Source of the DNA: Stramenopiles sp. TOSAG23-3
Taxonomy: Eukaryota; Sar
NCBI GenBank assembly: GCA_900128585.1
Contig: LT642604.1
Coordinates: forward strand, 1-13,861
Direction: 5' to 3'
DNA length: 13,861 bases
Below, in pieces: positions 1-7,703 of the stretch (position 1 is the stretch's first letter; the number at the start of each line of letters is the position of its first letter). Both the position numbers and the translations under genes were made by a program. Below the pieces are notes generated by a model. It was not told the DNA's origin, did not search any database, and saw only the letters and a program-made list of their open reading frames with translations.

Positions 1-3000
1 CGGGCAATGGGGGACAAAGAGGTGTTTCCAGATCCATGGGGCGGCCCGATTCCACGATCGTTCTACAAGATTGCCATTAACCCAGTGTTTAATTACTCAA
101 TCACCGGCATTATTGTACTCAACACAGTTGTAATGGCCATCGAGTCTTACCCCGAAGACCCGACGATTGCAGGCATTTCATATGCGCTGAACCTGCTCTT
201 CACCTTTATCTTCGTCGTTGAGATGATCATAAAGATGATTGGGCTCGGCTTAAGGGGCTACTGCAGTGATGGCTTCAATATATTTGATGGAACGGTCGTT
301 ACCATTAGTCTTGTCGAATTGGGCATTGCCTTATCCGGCGGAGGAAGTGGCGGAGGCCTTGCCATTCTAAGATCGTTGAGGTTGGTTCGAGTGTTTAAAT
401 TGGCCCGTTCCTGGCCCGATCTACAGCACTTGCTGAGGACCATCTTAACCAGTTTGATGGACGTAGCTAGTGCTTCTGCGTTGATGCTCTTGGTTGTCTT
501 CATCTTTGCACTGTTGGGTATGCAGTTCTTCGGGGGTAAATGGACTCCAGATGCATTCGGTGGAGGCTGCGAGCGGGTGAACGCGACCGTTTCCTGCGAA
601 GGGGACGACGTTCCAAGGGCAAACTTTGACGACATTGGATGGTCCATCATCACGGTCTTCCAAGTCCTTACCGGAGAGAACTGGAACGACCTGTTGTGGT
701 CGGGTGCTGCGGCAGGACATTACAACGACGGGACGGCTATTTTGGGAATTGGATATTTTGTAATCCTGAACTGCTTCGGAGCTTACATGATCATGAACAT
801 CTTCTTGGCAATTTTGCTAGCAGGGTTTGAGGGAGGTGACGACGATGACGAGCTTGAGGACGAGGATCCCGCGGGCGACATCAACTCTGCCAAAGTAGCG
901 CCGGCGCCACAAGAGAAGTATGAAGTAAAAGATGGCGAAGATGGGGATGGTGAGAGCGACGTCTCGAAGAGGAAGCATCGTATTGGTGGGCGAACGGATA
1001 TTGACACTGCAAATGCTACCTTTCACGCAAACACGCTCGTTGATATTCGCGAGTCTGAACCAGAAATGGTCCTTGCCGGCTATGCTTGTGGGTGGTTCAA
1101 AGCGGACAGCCCACTTCGTATCAAGATCTTCCACTTTATTTCCAATCCGAAATTTGATGCGTTTATCCTGGCATGCATTGGGATCAGTTCCGCCTTCTTG
1201 GCGATGGACGAACCGTGGGTTTCTGTATGCGCTTGCTTTGAGGGTATCGAAAAACAAGATATCCCTGTGTGCTACGATCAGTCCCGCTCCATTCCCCGAT
1301 CCTTTGCCAGGCTGTTTCCGAGCGGGCCAGTCGAGGGGAACAGCAGGGGCTACTACGAGTTCTTGGTGTACAGCGATCTGATCGTAACAGTAATATTTTT
1401 CTTTGAAATGGTGCTGAAAATTCTTGGTTTGGGCTTGGTCATGGGAAAGCACTCGTACCTTCGAAATCCATGGAACCGTTTGGATTTTGTTATCGTTTGG
1501 GTCGCACTCATTTCCATAGCCACCGGGCCGATAGTGACAGGATTCTGCTCTGGAAACTCTGGTCCTGCAGTATTGAAGGCCTTGCGGGCGTTCCGTGCTT
1601 TGCGCGCGCTTCGTCCGCTCCGCGTTGTCCGAAGGTTTCCGGAACTAAAACTGGTGGTCAACTCCATCTTCAAAGCCATGCCCCAGGTCCTGAACGTGTG
1701 CATGGTAGCGATGCTCTTCTTCCTAATATTTGCAATTATGGGGGTTCAGTTTTTCAAAGGAAAGATTGCCCTGTGCAACGATGGTGAGATGGCGACCGAA
1801 GCCTTATGCACCGGATCATTTACGATTTCCGGGAGTGATTGTGGGATGCTTCCAACAGGTGCGGAACAGGACCAATGCCTCCTTAACGGAGACACTGGTG
1901 TTTCGTTCCCAAGAGTGTGGCGATCGAAAGCCGTCAATTTCGACAATGTTGGCAATGGACTCGTCACGATATTTGAGATCGCATCTGGAGAGATGTGGCC
2001 AGATATTATGTACGACACTATCGACGGTGTAGAACCAGGGAAAGCCATGATGGAAAACTACGACCGAGGGTTCCCCTCGGTATACTACGTTCTGGTGAAC
2101 ATTGTGTGCGCAATGATTATGATCAATGTGTTTTGCGGCGTGATAATCGACAAGTACAACGACATGAAAGAAGAAAACGAGGGGTCGGGCTTGTTGACAG
2201 TGGACCAACGTCTTTGGGTCGAGACGATGAAACTTGCGATGACTGGACGGGCGCAAAGCACGGCCTTGCCCCCAAAAAAAGGGTGTGGAATCGTTCCATT
2301 GGGCCTTCGTAAGAAAATATTTGACTTTGTAACCCTCCCAGCCTTTGACTACACCATCATGGCATGCATTGGGATTAACACCCTTTTCATGGCGTGCAGG
2401 CACGCTGACCAGGGCCCCTTCATGGACAATTTGTTATCTACCGCGAATTTTTTATTTGGAATTATCTTCACTATAGAAGCAGCCATCAAGCTGATTGGGC
2501 TAGGAGTTTCCCAATACTTTGCCGAGAACTGGAACCGATTTGATTTCACTTTAGTGGTACTCTCCTGGCTTGGCCAAGTTTTCACCATTGGAAGCTTTGC
2601 CTCGTTGTTCCGTGTCCTTCGAGTAGCGCGTATGGTTCGTCTGCTGAGGAAGAACCGCGGGTTGATGGATCTGATTACGACCGTCTTTGCGTCCGTTCCA
2701 GCCATGGCAAATGTTGTGCTTCTTCTGGTATTGATGATGTTCATTTTTTCTGCTATTGGTATGAATCTCTTTTCGAATGTAAAGCATGGCGAACTGCTGA
2801 ACGAGGATGCCAATTTTATGACATTTTTCGCAGCGTTTAACACCATGTGGCGTATGTCTACCGGAGAGAGTTTCAATGGTATCATGCATGACTTGCGCAT
2901 TGCCGAGCCTTACTGCTCGACATCCGCCGGGGGCGCGGTTGACCCAACCGAAGGCAACTGTGGAGTCGACGGGGTCTCTCAACTCTACTTTACAATGATG

Positions 3001-3729
3001 TTCACGTGCCTAAACTACATTTTCGTGAACTTGTGCATGGCCATTATTTTGGATAATTTTGGTGATACACAGGCGTTGGCGGCGAGCAAAATCAAGTCGG
3101 AACACATGGAAGACTTTAAAGAAGCGTGGGAGAGGCAGGACCCAAGGGGGACGAACTGGATCCATGAGACGCAGCTAGAGCTCGTGCTTAAGCACGTTGG
3201 CTACCCAATGGGTCTACGAGATATCCCAGTTGAACACTTGCACGCAACCACGATTAGGAAGTACAAAAATAGATTCATACAGTCACTCCATCTCTCGAGC
3301 ATCGACGGTAAGATAGAGTTCAAGCAGACGAAGAGGGCGCTGGTAGAAGCTGTGATGGGCCCTTCAGGCGAGCTTCCACCCACCGTAGCCCTTGTGAAAG
3401 AGATGACCAAGCAAAAGCAGGCAATAGACAAAAAGATGTTGGCAAACCACAAGTCTCACCATGTCAGTCGAGCAGACATTGGTGCCATCGAACGGTGCCC
3501 ATCTGGAAAAACGCGTATCTCTGATCTGTACGGCGTTCACCACACCTTTGCCGCGAAGCAAATCCAAGCGATGTTTCGTCAATACAAAGCCAGGTTCAAG
3601 GTTAGAAAGTTGAAACAATTGACTAAGTTGGTCAGAGAACAATGCCAAGAAAGAGTAATTTATTTTTCCTCCCCAGAAGAAGAAAAAGAAGGGGGGGAAA
3701 ACAAATTAATTTTATTAATTATATTTTAA
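1..3729 (+). CDS. Voltage-gated cation (Ca2+-type) channel alpha subunit, repeats II-IV, 5' end missing
   Basis: This is the pore-forming subunit of a four-repeat voltage-gated channel of the Cav/Nav superfamily, a plasma-membrane protein carrying Ca2+ or mixed cations. The frame is open from base 1, so the ATG at 7 is probably internal. Residues below are counted from that ATG. Three six-helix repeats are visible. Their S4 helices carry regularly spaced Arg/Lys (about 118-135, 523-545 and 866-885), and their pore loops read TGENW (E224), SGEMW (E662) and TGESF (E954). By resemblance these are repeats II, III and IV: TGE-type filter in II, a GVIID end of S6 in III, and a short III-IV linker leading into an IFDFV segment. 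Repeat I should lie upstream. The II-III linker begins with an Asp/Glu-rich stretch (about 275-290). The C-tail has an EF-hand-like region (about 1032-1115) and an IQ motif (about 1183-1200, IQAMFRQYKAR), suggesting calmodulin regulation. Three glutamates favour Ca2+ over Na+ selectivity, which is inference. The last 20 or so residues are low complexity. A truly three-repeat protein is possible but less likely. Confidence 0.93.
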   Translation, partial: RAMGDKEVFPDPWGGPIPRSFYKIAINPVFNYSITGIIVLNTVVMAIESYPEDPTIAGISYALNLLFTFIFVVEMIIKMIGLGLRGYCSDGFNIFDGTVVTISLVELGIALSGGGSGGGLAILRSLRLVRVFKLARSWPDLQHLLRTILTSLMDVASASALMLLVVFIFALLGMQFFGGKWTPDAFGGGCERVNATVSCEGDDVPRANFDDIGWSIITVFQVLTGENWNDLLWSGAAAGHYNDGTAILGIGYFVILNCFGAYMIMNIFLAILLAGFEGGDDDDELEDEDPAGDINSAKVAPAPQEKYEVKDGEDGDGESDVSKRKHRIGGRTDIDTANATFHANTLVDIRESEPEMVLAGYACGWFKADSPLRIKIFHFISNPKFDAFILACIGISSAFLAMDEPWVSVCACFEGIEKQDIPVCYDQSRSIPRSFARLFPSGPVEGNSRGYYEFLVYSDLIVTVIFFFEMVLKILGLGLVMGKHSYLRNPWNRLDFVIVWVALISIATGPIVTGFCSGNSGPAVLKALRAFRALRALRPLRVVRRFPELKLVVNSIFKAMPQVLNVCMVAMLFFLIFAIMGVQFFKGKIALCNDGEMATEALCTGSFTISGSDCGMLPTGAEQDQCLLNGDTGVSFPRVWRSKAVNFDNVGNGLVTIFEIASGEMWPDIMYDTIDGVEPGKAMMENYDRGFPSVYYVLVNIVCAMIMINVFCGVIIDKYNDMKEENEGSGLLTVDQRLWVETMKLAMTGRAQSTALPPKKGCGIVPLGLRKKIFDFVTLPAFDYTIMACIGINTLFMACRHADQGPFMDNLLSTANFLFGIIFTIEAAIKLIGLGVSQYFAENWNRFDFTLVVLSWLGQVFTIGSFASLFRVLRVARMVRLLRKNRGLMDLITTVFASVPAMANVVLLLVLMMFIFSAIGMNLFSNVKHGELLNEDANFMTFFAAFNTMWRMSTGESFNGIMHDLRIAEPYCSTSAGGAVDPTEGNCGVDGVSQLYFTMMFTCLNYIFVNLCMAIILDNFGDTQALAASKIKSEHMEDFKEAWERQDPRGTNWIHETQLELVLKHVGYPMGLRDIPVEHLHATTIRKYKNRFIQSLHLSSIDGKIEFKQTKRALVEAVMGPSGELPPTVALVKEMTKQKQAIDKKMLANHKSHHVSRADIGAIERCPSGKTRISDLYGVHHTFAAKQIQAMFRQYKARFKVRKLKQLTKLVREQCQERVIYFSSPEEEKEGGENKLILLIIF

Positions 3730-3860
3730 TATGTACATCTTGATAATTCTTAGAGTTTACAAAATTATATATGTTTTATGCTGTTTGAAAATGTACATTT
3801 GTTCTTTCCGTGCGTGTACGCCCGAAGGACACTGCGCCTCATACGTGTCCAGTCCCAACG
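3730..3860. other. Convergent 3' spacer between channel and NAA20, with two ATGTACAT palindromes
   Basis: This 131-bp gap between two facing stop codons must hold the 3' ends of both transcripts. It contains the 8-bp palindrome ATGTACAT twice, at 3731-3738 and 3791-3798, exactly 60 bp apart. The palindrome contains TGTA on both strands, and UGUA is the known binding motif of cleavage factor Im in other eukaryotes. A role in 3'-end formation for both genes is an inference. I see no clean AATAAA signal. Confidence 0.4.
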
Positions 3861-4394
3861 TTACTCTGGCGACGGGTTCCCAACGCCCGGTGGGACGCGC
3901 AAGGGCTTGTGAGGTTTTTCCAGTTGCTTCCCAGGGTCCCGTGCAAGCGATTTGCGCATGTCATGCGCGTCCTCTTCACCCGAATAGTATCCTATTACTT
4001 GCCTGTACAAATTGTACCCCAGCTTTGTGTACATTCCTATCGCCACCTCGTTAGATGCTCGCACGTATAAGTCTACGAAGTACGCGTCATAAATTTGCTC
4101 CGAGACACTCTCCAGAAAGTCCATCATTTTCCCTGCAAGGCCTAGCCGCCTGTACTCTGGGGCGACGGTTACTGCAGTGACGTGGCCGTGCCAGTCCTTT
4201 CCTTTCCCTTCAACTTTACCCATGACATATCCCATGATTTCTTTATCAGGGGCTTCTTGAACTGCAAAATATTCCGGCCATTTCGCCAAGTACTCCAAGT
4301 AGAAAGGCTGATGGTAGGTTTCGGTAAGTTCGTCTAGGTTCACGTTGTTAAATTTCAAAAGATCGAAGCACGTTAAGCGCCGGGTAGTGGCCAT
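3861..4394 (-). CDS. NAA20: NatB N-terminal acetyltransferase catalytic subunit (Naa20)
   Basis: This GNAT-fold enzyme transfers acetyl from acetyl-CoA to the N-terminal methionine of nascent proteins starting Met-Asp, Met-Glu, Met-Asn or Met-Gln. It works at the ribosome with the auxiliary subunit Naa25. The 177-residue product is essentially the family's usual length. It carries the Naa20-typical start (TCFDLLKFNNVNLDELTETY, residues 8-27), WPEYF (39-43), WHGHVTAV (68-75), the acetyl-CoA loop RRLGLA (82-87) and the YYSGEEDAHDMRKSL segment near the C-terminus. The start at 4394 is chosen because it aligns with the family's short Met-Ala/Thr-Thr beginning. The frame stays open to a second ATG at 4424, which would add ten basic, unconserved residues. 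The gene converges on the channel gene and diverges from HDAC across a long AT-rich spacer. The Pro/Gly-rich tail after about residue 155 is variable in the family. NatA (Naa10) is the nearest alternative and fits worse. Confidence 0.95.
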   Translation of the reverse strand: MATTRRLTCFDLLKFNNVNLDELTETYHQPFYLEYLAKWPEYFAVQEAPDKEIMGYVMGKVEGKGKDWHGHVTAVTVAPEYRRLGLAGKMMDFLESVSEQIYDAYFVDLYVRASNEVAIGMYTKLGYNLYRQVIGYYSGEEDAHDMRKSLARDPGKQLEKPHKPLRVPPGVGNPSPE

Positions 4395-4590
4395 GTGGAA
4401 AGCACGTTTACGTCGTAGTAACAAAACTATAAAATACTGTTCGGTTGTTATTACTAAAGTCTCTGGTGGCTTCTCCCTTATCGCAGAGCCTGAACTGTTT
4501 TCAGGAATTTTTCACTCTATCAATCAACTATCGAAATCAATTAAAGTTTATCAAAATTAATTAATTATAAAATCAAATTCAATCATCGAC

Positions 4591-4710
4591 GAGGAGAGAG
4601 AGACGAGAGAAGAAGAAGAAGAAAAAAAGAAGAAGAAAAAAAGAAGAAGAAGAAGGAAAAAAAAAAGAAGGAAAAGAAGAAGAAAAAAGGAAAAAAGGAA
4701 GAAGAGGAGA
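4591..4710 (+). repeat. Long polypurine (GAA/A/GGA) tract followed by a C-rich run
   Basis: The plus strand is all A and G from 4605 to 4710 (106 nt) without interruption, and from 4591 with one C at 4604. It is made of GAA units, A runs and GGA. It is followed at once by a C-rich pyrimidine stretch at 4711-4727. Such purine/pyrimidine strand asymmetry is known to favour triplex (H-DNA) formation and slippage. Any function in the NAA20/HDAC promoter region is inference. Confidence 0.9.
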
Positions 4711-4870
4711 CCCCCCACCCTCTCCCTATAAAAAAACGTATTCATTTTAGTACAGTACTTTATGGCCACCAAAAAAAGTAAAAAATGGTTCAATGCTACT
4801 TCCTTCCTGAGTAAAATTAAATTGGTATTATTTGGCGCCCTCATTCACTATCATCAGAATGATGATCTAT

Positions 4871-4886
4871 ATGGATGGATGGATGG
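4871..4886 (+). repeat. (ATGG)4 microsatellite
   Basis: Four perfect copies of ATGG lie in the AT-rich spacer upstream of HDAC. It is a short simple repeat with no sign of coding use. Confidence 0.85.
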
Positions 4887-4951
4887 TACTATGCTATATA
4901 CATATATTAATTATTGAGTTAAAATAGCTTCGCTTGTGGGAAAAGATGGAT

Positions 4952-4995
4952 GGAGAAGAAGAAGAAAGATACTCCTTCTTCTCTTCCTTCTTCTT
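4952..4995. repeat. Facing GAA and CTT runs, weak hairpin potential
   Basis: A GAA-rich run (4952-4968) is followed a few bases later by a CTT-rich run (4974-4995) on the same strand. The segment GAGAAGAAG (4953-4961) is exactly complementary to CTTCTTCTC (4975-4983), so a 9-bp stem with a loop of about 13 nt is possible, with many alternative registers. This is a purine-to-pyrimidine switch of the kind made by slippage. Confidence 0.55.
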
Positions 4996-5070
4996 ATTAC
5001 TACTACTATAATACGAATGAATAATATAATAAATAAATAATAATAATGAATCCTGAATCCCTAAAAAAAA

Positions 5071-5160
5071 ATAAGAAGAAAAGAAGAAGAGAAGTAGAAG
5101 AAGAAGAAGGGGGTGGTGGTGTTTTTTTTTATTATTATTATTATCCTTTTTTTTATTTTT
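5071..5160. repeat. Compound microsatellite (GAA, GGT, poly-T, ATT)
   Basis: GAA-type units, then GGTGGTGGT, a T run of about nine, (ATT)n and a second T run follow one another without a break. The cluster lies about 220 bp upstream of the HDAC ATG, just outside the more balanced sequence that probably starts its transcript. No gene is seen. Confidence 0.8.
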
Positions 5161-5379
5161 GGAATTAAAAAATTAGCATAATAAATTATTGAAATATGTC
5201 TTTCTCCTTCTGTAAATATTAATGAATAAATATGCCAGAAATAATGTAGTTTGATGAACCCATAAACAACAGGTTGGTTTCAGCGACGTAGCGATATTCC
5301 CGGATTGTAGTCAGCGAATTGAAGGAACCAGAAGAACGTTACAAGTGCCCGTACTGGACAGTCGAGGTAGTGTGGGAAA

Positions 5380-6930
5380 ATGGCAGGTAAGAAACGTATT
5401 GCATACTTTTATGATTCTGAAGTGGGGAACTACCACTTTGGGTATGGGCATCCCATGAAGCCACACCGTGTCCGTATGGCACACGAGCTTATCGTGAACT
5501 ATGGGCTGTACCAAAAGATGCTGGTGTACCGACCGAGTTTGGCGTCGAAGGAGGACTTAATGAAATTCCACTCGGAGCCTTACCTTGATTTTTTGGCCTC
5601 CATCACGAGGGACACGATGCAAGACCATGTTGCCGAAATGAAACGTTTTTCGGTGGGGCAGGACTGCCCCGTCTTCGACGGGCTCTACCAGTTTTCTACG
5701 ATCTGCGCGACCGGTTCGATCGGGGGGGCGCGGCGGCTGAACGAAAACTCCGTGGACGTTGCCGTCAACTGGGCAGGGGGGCTGCACCATGCGAAGAAGT
5801 CGGAGGCTAGTGGTTTTTGCTTTGTCAACGACTGCGTGTTGGCAATTATTGAATTATTAAGGGTGCACGAGCGGGTGCTGTATTTGGACATTGACATCCA
5901 TCATGGCGATGGGGTAGAAGAAGCATTTTTGACAACCAATCGAGTGATGACTTGCTCGTTTCACAAGTACGGGGATTACTTCCCAGGCACGGGGAGCGTA
6001 GACGACATCGGGTTGGGGGAAGGAAAAAATTATGCGATCAACTTTCCGCTGAACGACTGGATAGACGATTCCACGTACGAGCACGTTTTCAAGACGGTAG
6101 TCGGGGCGATCATGGAACACTATCGGCCGGGGGCGATTGTCCTGCAATGTGGGGCAGACTCGCTGGCTGGAGACCGTCTGGGGATATTTAACTTAACTAT
6201 GAAAGGCCACGCGGCCTGCGTGGATTACGTGAAGAGTTTCAACGTGCCCCTGATGATCCTCGGCGGGGGCGGCTACACGATGCGAAACGTTGCCAGGTTG
6301 TGGGCGTACGAGACGTCCGTTCTTTTAGAGGAAGAGATTTCGAACAAGCTGCCGCCGAACGGCTACTTTGAGTACTTTGGGCCGGACTACAAGCTGCACA
6401 TCGAGAGAGTGCCGCAGGTAAAGAATGCAAATACCCCCGAATACATTGATAGTATCATGCAGAAGGTGTTGACGACGTTGAGGTCCATCGACAACTCGCC
6501 AAGCGTTCAGATTAACACCGGGCAGCCGGGCACGGGCATTGTGTTGGGCAAAAGCGCCTCGGCTGCCAAAGAAGACATGGAGGCCGAGAAAGACAATCTT
6601 CACAACTCAGGACATGACGAACGCGAAACCGCCGCGGAAAAAGACATGCAAGTGCAGCACCGGCTGGAATACTACGCCGGAGACAGGGATCAAGATGGCG
6701 TGTCGAGCGCCAACAAACCCAACGATAGTAACAAGCCAAGTTCCCCGAACGCCCCCGTGCCGGGAGACGCCCCTGGGAACGGGGCAGAAAGCACTGCTGC
6801 ATCAGACAGCAATGGTAGTGCCGCCTTGCCCGGGGACAATAACGGTAATGAAGGCGCTGGGGACAACGCTAAGTCTGTGCCCGAGCCTGCCCCTGCAAAA
6901 GACGCGAATGGCGGCGCCGAAACGTCCTAA
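5380..6930 (+). CDS. HDAC1: Class I histone deacetylase (RPD3/HDAC1/2 type)
   Basis: This zinc-dependent enzyme removes acetyl groups from histone lysines in the nucleus and normally works as the catalytic subunit of Sin3, NuRD or CoREST-like co-repressor complexes. The 516-residue protein starts with [18 protein letters not shown], typical of the family, and the catalytic domain fills about residues 4-375. All key residues are present: the His pair H136/H137 (GGLHHAKK), zinc ligands D172, H174 (DIDIHHGDG) and D260 (QCGADSL), and the transition-state Tyr Y299 (GGGGYTMRN). Positions matching inositol-phosphate contacts of HDAC1 are also kept (K27, R266, R302). The tail from about 376 is a charged stretch followed by an Asn/Pro/Gly/Ala/Ser-rich, presumably disordered region, comparable in length to the family's variable tails but with its own composition. 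The start is firm: an in-frame TAG lies 12 bp upstream and the conserved N-terminus follows the ATG directly. The gene converges on TRAPPC6 with 218 bp between stops. Confidence 0.98.
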   Translation: MAGKKRIAYFYDSEVGNYHFGYGHPMKPHRVRMAHELIVNYGLYQKMLVYRPSLASKEDLMKFHSEPYLDFLASITRDTMQDHVAEMKRFSVGQDCPVFDGLYQFSTICATGSIGGARRLNENSVDVAVNWAGGLHHAKKSEASGFCFVNDCVLAIIELLRVHERVLYLDIDIHHGDGVEEAFLTTNRVMTCSFHKYGDYFPGTGSVDDIGLGEGKNYAINFPLNDWIDDSTYEHVFKTVVGAIMEHYRPGAIVLQCGADSLAGDRLGIFNLTMKGHAACVDYVKSFNVPLMILGGGGYTMRNVARLWAYETSVLLEEEISNKLPPNGYFEYFGPDYKLHIERVPQVKNANTPEYIDSIMQKVLTTLRSIDNSPSVQINTGQPGTGIVLGKSASAAKEDMEAEKDNLHNSGHDERETAAEKDMQVQHRLEYYAGDRDQDGVSSANKPNDSNKPSSPNAPVPGDAPGNGAESTAASDSNGSAALPGDNNGNEGAGDNAKSVPEPAPAKDANGGAETS

Positions 6931-7148
6931 GCGAGACCTTCGCGTCTCTGTGTTGAACTTTAAATAATTTTTAACATTTAAAAACAAAATCCTATGCTTA
7001 TGATAAGTGTTTTAATTCAGTTTATCTATAAAAATTATCAACAGTTTAAAAAACATTCCCACTATCATAAGCGTAAAAGATATTTTTTTACTTTTAGTGT
7101 TTTACTTTACTCATGTTCGTCCCACGATTACATGGTCCCTCCGTCCTC
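6931..7148. other. Convergent 3' spacer between HDAC and TRAPPC6
   Basis: This 218-bp AT-rich gap separates two facing stop codons and must carry both 3' ends. A plus-strand frame through 6994-7263 overlaps the 3' end of TRAPPC6, looks like low-complexity sequence and is not supported. The main structure is the inverted repeat listed separately. No clear AATAAA is seen. Confidence 0.5.
6993..7075. repeat. Imperfect inverted repeat between convergent stops
   Basis: The left arm (6993-7009) contains GCTTATGATA at 6996-7005. The right arm (7060-7075) contains its exact reverse complement at 7063-7072. Extending outwards and inwards adds further pairs (TAT against TAC, and GTG with a one-base bulge). 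The arms enclose about 50 bp of AT-rich sequence that could itself pair in part. A transcript from either strand could fold into a hairpin here; involvement in 3'-end formation of HDAC and TRAPPC6 is inference. Confidence 0.6.
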
Positions 7149-7703
7149 TTACACCAAACACAAAATGGTAAATTTAACTTTTGGCGACTCGGTGCATTCT
7201 GCATTTACCGTGCACACCACGCCAAGGCTGGACAGTGCGCCGCGAATTAGCCCGCACGGGTAAATCAAAAACTTCAAGACTTCAGTGTCAAAGTCAACGT
7301 CCCCAACCGGGGCAACGTGCTCCAGTAACGAAAAGTTTGTGTCTTCTATGACATACGTGTCGTAATTGTTTGTCTGCAGCCTCGGTACTTTGGTTGCTCC
7401 AAACGCAAAGGCCCAAAAGTCCTTGCACATAAACTTCATAACGTCCCGTGCGCCCTTCATGCGCCTCATCCCCTTGGCTCGCCCTTCTACTATTCTTTGT
7501 CCTACTTGGAATCCGATAGACTCAATATTACTGACTGCTACTTCCACTGGAAGTGAGCTATAACTGCTGCGGTCCGACGAACCCTCTCCACTTCCTTCGC
7601 CTTCTTCCTGCCCCCCCGCATCCCTTGGAAGCATAGTATTTACAAGCTCATTCAGAAAATAGTCCTGGACACACTTGGCAATCATATGCGGTGGTTCCCC
7701 CAT
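7149..7703 (-). CDS. TRAPPC6: TRAPP complex subunit 6 (TRAPPC6/Trs33, Bet3 family)
   Basis: This is a subunit of the TRAPP tethering complexes, which act at ER-Golgi and Golgi membranes as exchange factors for Rab1/Ypt1-type GTPases. Trs33 packs against other Bet3-family subunits in the core. The 184-residue product carries the family landmarks: GFQVGQR (64-70), MKFMCKDFW (89-97), LQTNN then TYVIEDTNFSLL (about 109-127), PCGLIRGALSSLG (149-161) and the final strand ending in KFTIL. I place the start at the ATG at 7703. The reading frame continues six codons further to a TTG but has no ATG there, and it meets a stop at 7746-7748. Residues about 29-55 are a Gly/Glu/Ser-rich stretch between the first helix and the conserved core, making the protein longer than the usual family length of about 155-160. 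The gene is convergent with HDAC and divergent from the giant secreted protein. Confidence 0.93.
   Translation of the reverse strand: MGEPPHMIAKCVQDYFLNELVNTMLPRDAGGQEEGEGSGEGSSDRSSYSSLPVEVAVSNIESIGFQVGQRIVEGRAKGMRRMKGARDVMKFMCKDFWAFAFGATKVPRLQTNNYDTYVIEDTNFSLLEHVAPVGDVDFDTEVLKFLIYPCGLIRGALSSLGVVCTVNAECTESPKVKFTILCLV

Larger units (their letters stand above)
4395..5379. other. Divergent spacer between NAA20 and HDAC, no gene seen
   Basis: About 985 bp separate the two start codons. The section near NAA20 (to about 4550) has mixed composition. The middle, about 4550-5250, is AT-rich with purine runs, GAA/CTT, ATGG and ATT repeats. From about 5265 composition returns to balanced, which probably marks the HDAC 5' untranslated region. 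A TAG at 5368-5370, in frame with the HDAC ATG, closes that reading frame upstream. A frame on the minus strand at 4557-4844 encodes only a poly-Phe/Leu/Ser run made by the purine tract and is not credible as a gene. Promoters for both flanking genes must be in here, but I see no convincing core element. Confidence 0.6.

Noticed and set aside
817-1452. Minus-strand frame of 211 codons inside the channel gene
   Set aside because: The plus strand here clearly encodes the linker and repeat III of the channel; the antisense frame shows no recognisable domain.
3731-4070. Two plus-strand frames across the convergent spacer and NAA20
   Set aside because: They run antisense to conserved NAA20 coding sequence and their proteins look random.
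4395-4424. Longer NAA20 starting at ATG 4424
   Set aside because: Family members begin at the Met now chosen; the extra ten residues are basic and without family match.
4557-4844. Minus-strand frame of 95 codons rich in Phe, Leu and Ser
   Set aside because: It is the complement of the polypurine tract; the amino-acid content is only the repeat translated.
5380-5396. Splice-donor-like CAG/GTAAGA right after the HDAC start
   Set aside because: The conserved N-terminus [18 protein letters not shown] reads straight through in frame, so no intron is needed.
6994-7263. Plus-strand frame of 89 codons after HDAC
   Set aside because: Half lies in AT-rich spacer and half antisense to TRAPPC6; no recognisable motif.
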